A stretch of 16,785 bases of DNA. Origin: Spirochaetia bacterium. GTDB taxonomy: Bacteria; Spirochaetota; Spirochaetia; Sphaerochaetales; Sphaerochaetaceae. How positions within the stretch are numbered: the stretch's first letter is position 1; each line of letters starts with the position of its first letter. Location of the stretch: positions 1 through 16,785 of the forward strand of contig SABI01000028.1 of assembly GCA_009929055.1 (NCBI GenBank). The letters are read 5' to 3'. A program made the translations under genes and the position numbers. Positions 13,021-16,785 of the stretch are shown here, one piece after another. The notes under the pieces were generated by a model. It had not been told where the DNA came from, searched no databases, and was given only the letters and a program-made list of their open reading frames with translations.

Positions 13021-14395
13021 TATATTGTTGATACGGTCTTCTGCTAGCTTCCATAATTTTCCAAAAGAAGTATTGAGTATCAGGAATCCCATAAGAATTT
13101 CTTCTTACAGTTTTTATCATGTTGTTAGTTCCTTCTAGTTTCCCTGATGTTATTTGATGTGTTGCGTTACACACAAAACTTCTCATTCGCTTTCGAATAG
13201 TTTTAGCAAAACTTATAATTTCTACAACCCCACTTTCCTTAGCCATATTAATCCATGTTTTCAACCCATCAAATAGTCTCTTAGAATCTGTTTCTTCAAA
13301 AGAATATTTTAGTTGAGCAAGAAGGAAGTAGGCTTTATTTAGATCATCATTCATTGCCAGTAGCTCATCCAGTCGTCTTTCATGGTCAGCATGCATTTTC
13401 CTAGCACCAGGAGGCCACTTTAGTCCCATTAAGGTCATTTTGTTGAGCTTCTCATTATTTTCATGTGCATGAGTATCTTTCTGTTGCAATGTCCTGCGAT
13501 CGGACAAGATGATGTAGCGACTTCCTTTATACAAATTATACCTATTATCATCTCCTTTTTCTTTAAGTTCTGCCTGCTTTCGCCTGCGCATTGAGGTTAA
13601 TACTTTATCATTGTAGAGTTTAATCAAATGGAATTTATCAAAAATAACGGCAATCCAAGGGCATCTTTCATTGAAAGCACTATGATACTGCCCGTTCATA
13701 TCCATGCAGACAGCTTTGACATGGCTCATCCAATTTTTACCCATATATGCAATAAAATTATATACTTGGTCTTTTTTCTTTCCCTCTTCGCACCACAAGA
13801 TGTCTCCGCTTTCCAAATCAATAACCACCGTTGCATAATGGTGTCCTTTATGAAGGAGAAACTCATCTATAGCGATGTACTTGCTATAAGTAGTTGGTCG
13901 TTTATTCTCAAAAAGTCTTTGCAATCTTTTTTTATCAATACTTTTGATGATCGAGGGATGTATGGAAAACTCTCTAGAGACAGACTTGAGAGTTCTGCCT
14001 TCTCCAAGTCTTTTTTCAATAAGAAGGCGTAAATGTTTTGTTATGCGATGATCAGGATCCTTAAAAGGGATACCTTGTATATGGGTGCATCCACAATTTC
14101 TACATCGTGAACGGCTTCTTTTGACACGTAAAATATGAGGCCTAAGCTGTAAAGGAATATGAGTTAAATAGATTTCATGATCTTGATGGATATCCATAGG
14201 CCCATTACACACAGAACAAGTTCGAGAGAGTTCTAGAGTAATAGTCCCACAAGTAAGGGTATGCTTTTTTCGACTGTTTGTTGCAGCAATAATTGGATCA
14301 GCTGTTACATCAAAGCTTGCTAGCCCATGAGCAAATGTGATAGTGTCATGCATAGGGACGGTTTTTCCTTTGTTATTGTTTGGTAACTTCAACAT
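12998..14395 (-). CDS. ISL3-family transposase
   Basis: A 465-residue DDE transposase with all expected parts. An N-terminal zinc ribbon (C60, C63, C98, C101, with C103 adjacent) is followed by a helix-turn-helix region at about 117-160. The DDE catalytic core has IAIDEF (D177), VCMDM (D232) followed by VIFDKFHLIK, and SGKLEGTNNMIK (E421). No frameshift or stop interrupts it, so it may be active. Two starts are possible. ATG 14395 is the longest but lacks a good ribosome site. ATG 14353 (residue 15) follows AAAGGA at a longer-than-usual distance and would begin closer to where typical family members begin. Its stop codon falls inside the left inverted repeat of the element. Confidence 0.93.
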   Translation of the reverse strand: MLKLPNNNKGKTVPMHDTITFAHGLASFDVTADPIIAATNSRKKHTLTCGTITLELSRTCSVCNGPMDIHQDHEIYLTHIPLQLRPHILRVKRSRSRCRNCGCTHIQGIPFKDPDHRITKHLRLLIEKRLGEGRTLKSVSREFSIHPSIIKSIDKKRLQRLFENKRPTTYSKYIAIDEFLLHKGHHYATVVIDLESGDILWCEEGKKKDQVYNFIAYMGKNWMSHVKAVCMDMNGQYHSAFNERCPWIAVIFDKFHLIKLYNDKVLTSMRRRKQAELKEKGDDNRYNLYKGSRYIILSDRRTLQQKDTHAHENNEKLNKMTLMGLKWPPGARKMHADHERRLDELLAMNDDLNKAYFLLAQLKYSFEETDSKRLFDGLKTWINMAKESGVVEIISFAKTIRKRMRSFVCNATHQITSGKLEGTNNMIKTVRRNSYGIPDTQYFFWKIMEASRRPYQQYKSHRILH

Positions 14396-14478
14396 ATAGG
14401 ATTGCCGTCCCTCTTTTCAATACAAAGAGTTATTTTTTACTACACTATTTTTATTTTACACTATTATTGCATCGGGTT

Positions 14479-14504
14479 AATCCCACAAGAAAATGTATTG
14501 ACCC
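14479..14504. repeat. Right terminal inverted repeat of the ISL3-family element
   Basis: The sequence begins AATCCCACAAGAAAA and ends TATTGACCC; its reverse complement pairs with 12995-13020. It lies about 85 bases upstream of the transposase start. Confidence 0.75.
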
Positions 14505-14512
14505 GTAATTAC
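14505..14512. repeat. Right copy of the target-site duplication
   Basis: GTAATTAC lies directly outside the right inverted repeat. It is itself a perfect palindrome and differs from the left copy only in its last base. Confidence 0.65.
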
Positions 14513-14638
14513 TTCGTGATATTTATTCACACACGATTGCCTATACATACTAATTTATACCTCTAAAGTGTAGCTTTAATAATGAGTTTCTTTGAAAGCC
14601 TTTTCTAGAATATAGGGGGCTCCTTAGGAGGATTCTTA

Positions 14639-15820
14639 GTGCCATTACTTTATTATGTGCAAAATTCAATTACAGCAATGGTCCTGATTTCAGTAATTCT
14701 TTTTTATGTTCTAGGTCAAGGAGGGCGACGTCAAGCTCAGGATTCTTTGTTTGTTGCGCTACTAATTTCAACTTTCCTCGTAGTAATTTTTGAACTCTCT
14801 GTCGATATTTTCTCAGGGAGAACTTTTTATGGGTCACGACCTCTCCTCATTTTTTCTACCTTTATGTTTTATGTTTTTAATCCATTTCCTAGTGTCTTCT
14901 ATTTCTTATATCTAGATCAGTTGCGTAGGCGTTGGGTAAAGATCCCTTGGCCTATTGGTGTATTAGCCTTCAGTCCAGCAATTATAGGATTTTTTCTTAC
15001 AACGGCTTCTCTTTTTAAAGGGATGATCTTTTCAATTGATGCAGCCAATGTGTACCACAGAGGAAGTTCATTCTTCCTGATAACTATTTTTGATTTAATG
15101 TGCTTATTGTTTGGAGTAATCTATTTAATATACTATCGTGAAAGTTTCAAAAAGAGAGACTTTTCCCTCTTTATATTTTTCCCAGTTCCTGTCCTAATAG
15201 CTGTTGTTTTGCAAGTCGCCATTTATGGTCTAGAAATGGTTGGGTTAAGTTTAGCCCTCACGATGTTGATAGTCTATTTACAAATGCAGAGCTCCCAAGC
15301 TAATAAAGATTACCTTACGTTACTTTATAACCGAGGAGTGAGCGAGAAATACCTAGAGCACCTTCTTCTTAAGAGAAGAAAAAAGCTGATTGGTGGTATC
15401 ATGATGGATATCAACAATTTCAAACATGTTAATGATATGTATGGGCATGATCTAGGAGACAGATGTTTGCGCTATTTTTCTAAGCTATTAAGGGAAAGTT
15501 TTAAGAATAATTGGCTTATCGGGCGCTTTGGTGGTGATGAATTTGTTCTTTTCAAAGAAGTTGATTCTTTAGAGGAGATCAAACACGATCTAGCAAGTTT
15601 TCAAGAACATGTATCAACTTTCAATACTGAGGGGACTTTACCATTCTTTTTAAGCGTGAGTACAGGCTTTGCAGTTCTGTCCCCAAACGATACCATGGAA
15701 GCAACTGCATTCATAAAAGCACTCGATACCCTCATGTATGAAAATAAACGGAAATACCACGCATCCAATAGGAAAAAATCTATTGAACATTCTCCAAATG
15801 AGGAATTCGACATATTGTGA
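14639..15820 (+). CDS. Membrane-bound GGDEF-domain diguanylate cyclase
   Basis: A 393-residue predicted diguanylate cyclase, making the second messenger c-di-GMP from two GTP. The first ~220 residues contain about seven hydrophobic segments (near 8-26, 35-60, 68-95, 102-125, 142-168, 178-200 and 201-217), a probable seven-helix sensor. The cyclase domain follows, with DYLTLLYNR, then DINNFKHVNDMYGHDLGD (metal and substrate site) and an intact GGDEF at 298-302. The product-inhibition RxxD site expected just before the signature is absent, with KNNW at that position. The start is GTG 14639, seven bases after AGGAGG. No clear promoter was found in the 126 bases between the insertion sequence and the gene, where TTTAAT (14575-14580) and TAGAAT (14606-14611) are the only -10-like hexamers. 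Confidence 0.9.
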   Translation: MPLLYYVQNSITAMVLISVILFYVLGQGGRRQAQDSLFVALLISTFLVVIFELSVDIFSGRTFYGSRPLLIFSTFMFYVFNPFPSVFYFLYLDQLRRRWVKIPWPIGVLAFSPAIIGFFLTTASLFKGMIFSIDAANVYHRGSSFFLITIFDLMCLLFGVIYLIYYRESFKKRDFSLFIFFPVPVLIAVVLQVAIYGLEMVGLSLALTMLIVYLQMQSSQANKDYLTLLYNRGVSEKYLEHLLLKRRKKLIGGIMMDINNFKHVNDMYGHDLGDRCLRYFSKLLRESFKNNWLIGRFGGDEFVLFKEVDSLEEIKHDLASFQEHVSTFNTEGTLPFFLSVSTGFAVLSPNDTMEATAFIKALDTLMYENKRKYHASNRKKSIEHSPNEEFDIL

Positions 15821-15851
15821 ATCTAGTAATATCTACGATAATTTTTATAGG

Positions 15852-15880
15852 TTGCATTTCATCCCTTTAGGGGCTATGAT
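15852..15880 (+). promoter_or_regulatory. Predicted promoter of the lysine-rich microprotein gene
   Basis: TTGCAT (15852-15857), a 17-base spacer, and TATGAT (15875-15880, five of six). The start would be near 15887, giving a leader of about 28 bases that contains the GGAGGAA ribosome site. Confidence 0.65.
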
Positions 15881-15914
15881 TCATCCGTTCTCATACTAAT
15901 GATGGAGGAATCTT

Positions 15915-16016
15915 ATGGCTAAATCACAAGATGCAAAAAAAACAGAGAAGAAAAAACCTTTGAAGACCCCTAAAGAGAAAAAACAAGAAAAACAAGAAAA
16001 AAAGAAAAACAAGTAA
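15915..16016 (+). CDS. Lysine-rich 33-residue microprotein
   Basis: A small gene encoding MAKSQDAKKTEKKKPLK followed by TPKEKKQEKQEKKKNK. Roughly half of its 33 residues are lysine, and there are no aromatic or cysteine residues, so it is strongly basic and probably unstructured. I recall short peptides of the form MAKSQ..KK..KKxPxKTxKEK annotated as hypothetical proteins in several bacterial groups, but no function that I can name. Gene support is good for its size: GGAGGAA six bases before ATG, a well-formed promoter 35 bases upstream, and a hairpin terminator about 40 bases downstream. Binding to nucleic acid or ribosomes is a reasonable guess from charge alone. Confidence 0.75.
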   Translation: MAKSQDAKKTEKKKPLKTPKEKKQEKQEKKKNK

Positions 16017-16057
16017 TCACCTATTTCTTGTTACTTTACTTCAATCTAACCTCTCAT

Positions 16058-16100
16058 ATCCTCTTGTCAATTAAATCTTAAATACAAGAGGATTTGTTTA
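16058..16100 (+). terminator. Hairpin terminator after the microprotein gene
   Basis: ATCCTCTTGT (16058-16067) pairs perfectly with ACAAGAGGAT (16084-16093) across a 16-base loop that itself can form TTAA/TTAA. A T-rich but interrupted tail (TTGTTTATCTTT) follows. The loop is long and the tail is not pure T, so confidence is moderate. It could also be an operator for the next gene, which starts 92 bases later. Confidence 0.5.
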
Positions 16101-16184
16101 TCTTTAATTCATATGAAAAAATTATCTCCTCTGGACAGTCAATTTCGCTTGGACTACACTACAATAAAACAGGAGGAACTGTTC

Positions 16185-16785
16185 ATGCATGTAGTAGTTC
16201 TTGGTGCAACTGGCCATATTGGAACATATCTTATCCCTCGGCTTATTGAAAAGGGACATTCAGTTACTGCAGTCTCTAGAGGAAAGAGTAAACCATACCT
16301 CAATCACCCCCATTGGAAAGGTGTTCGTGAGGTTGTGTTAGATAGAGAAGAATTAGAAGCTAGACATAAGTTTGGAGAGGCTATTGTTAAAGAGAATCCT
16401 GATGTGGTTATTGATCTAATCTGTTTTACACAAGAGAGTGCAATGCAACTTGTTGAGGCCCTTCAAGGAAAGATTCAACACTATCTCTCTTGTGGTTCAA
16501 TATGGGTTCATGGGCCTTCTTCTGTTGTCCCTACTACTGAAGAGGAACCAAGAAATACAATTGGAGACTATGGGATAAAAAAAGCTCAAGTAGAGGCTTA
16601 TTTACTCAAAAAAAGTAGATTAGAAGGATTCCCTGCAACTATTATCCACCCAGGTCATATTGTGGGCCCTGGTTGGTTGCCTTTAAATCCCCAAGGAAAT
16701 TTCAACATAGGTGTGTGGGAAACTATTAAGAAAGGCCAAGAGTTACCTCTCCCCAATAGTGGATTAGAGACAGTACACCATGTCC
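16185..16785 (+). CDS. NAD-dependent epimerase/dehydratase-like protein (partial, runs off the window)
   Basis: The first 200 codons of an extended short-chain dehydrogenase/reductase-type protein. The N-terminal Rossmann motif is VVVLGATGHIGTYL (G7, G10, G13). A YxxxK-like pair is present in DYGIKKAQVEAYL (Y129, K133), followed by IIHPGHIVGPGW and ETVHHV, which resemble the nucleoside-sugar epimerase/isoflavone-reductase class. The substrate cannot be told. ATG 16185 follows AGGAGGA by seven bases. TACAAT at 16160-16165 may be its -10, without a convincing -35. The 3' end lies outside the window. Confidence 0.85.
   Translation, partial: MHVVVLGATGHIGTYLIPRLIEKGHSVTAVSRGKSKPYLNHPHWKGVREVVLDREELEARHKFGEAIVKENPDVVIDLICFTQESAMQLVEALQGKIQHYLSCGSIWVHGPSSVVPTTEEEPRNTIGDYGIKKAQVEAYLLKKSRLEGFPATIIHPGHIVGPGWLPLNPQGNFNIGVWETIKKGQELPLPNSGLETVHHV

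Larger units (their letters stand above)
12995..14504 (-). mobile_element. Complete ISL3-family insertion sequence
   Basis: A 1510-base element, within the usual ISL3 size range. It has one transposase gene on the minus strand, imperfect 26-bp terminal inverted repeats (18 of 26 identical, inner nine bases TGTGGGATT identical) and an 8-bp flanking duplication differing in one base. The transposase stop lies inside the left repeat. The element sits in the intergenic space between the leftward secreted-protein gene and the rightward diguanylate cyclase gene, and breaks no visible gene. The intact gene and near-perfect duplication suggest a fairly recent insertion. Confidence 0.85.

Noticed and set aside
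13628..14032. 134-codon open frame on the plus strand inside the transposase
   Set aside because: It lies wholly antisense to an intact DDE transposase with conserved motifs, has no ribosome site, and its sequence looks like a random translation.
14613..14632. Ribosome-site-masking hairpin before the diguanylate cyclase gene
   Set aside because: CTCC can pair with GGAG only as four base pairs around a three-base loop, too weak to claim regulation.

Overview
This is an AT-rich bacterial chromosomal window, densely coded on both strands. It has Shine-Dalgarno sites of the AGGAGG type, GTG and TTG starts alongside ATG, and a tRNA gene that does not encode its CCA. The outer-membrane/periplasm-style lipoprotein nucleotidase, the zinc-finger DksA/TraR protein, ThrH, and a helicase-derived protein with a DbpA-type RNA-binding tail would suit a low-GC spirochaete (Spirochaetota). 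That assignment is inference from gene content; no phylogenetic marker is present to settle it.

Positions 1-4512 hold a CpdB-like lipoprotein nucleotidase and then a compact cobT-cobU-cobS operon, which builds the lower nucleotide loop of cobalamin from cobinamide and dimethylbenzimidazole. No corrin-ring genes and no CobC phosphatase are present, so the cassette looks like salvage. Positions 4522-6186 are a two-gene unit: a Gfo/Idh/MocA oxidoreductase and a ThrH-type HAD phosphatase. A DksA/TraR regulator (6268-6633) follows and meets, stop codon to stop codon, a leftward operon of a metallo-beta-lactamase hydrolase and a degenerate DEAD-box protein (6634-8838).

The degenerate helicase gene and a rightward coiled-coil/MltG operon (8974-11482) are driven by two divergent promoters whose -35 hexamers overlap on opposite strands. 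MltG carries a long lysine/proline-rich cytoplasmic extension. A tRNA-Leu(CAA) gene follows, with two hairpin terminators separating it from a leftward gene for a small secreted protein with its own promoter.

Positions 12433-14638 are accessory. They comprise an AT-rich intergenic stretch with a perfect 28-bp palindrome, a solitary relic of an insertion-sequence end, and a complete ISL3-family insertion sequence (12995-14504). Imperfect 26-bp terminal inverted repeats and an 8-bp target duplication (7 of 8 bases identical) can be read directly for that element.

The right end carries a seven-helix membrane diguanylate cyclase without the usual RxxD inhibitory site, a 33-residue lysine-rich microprotein gene with its own promoter and terminator, and the start of an NAD-dependent epimerase-type gene that runs off the window. 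No phage, CRISPR, toxin-antitoxin or defence locus is visible. The least explained items are the inactivated DEAD-box protein, the coiled-coil/MltG pair, and the microprotein.
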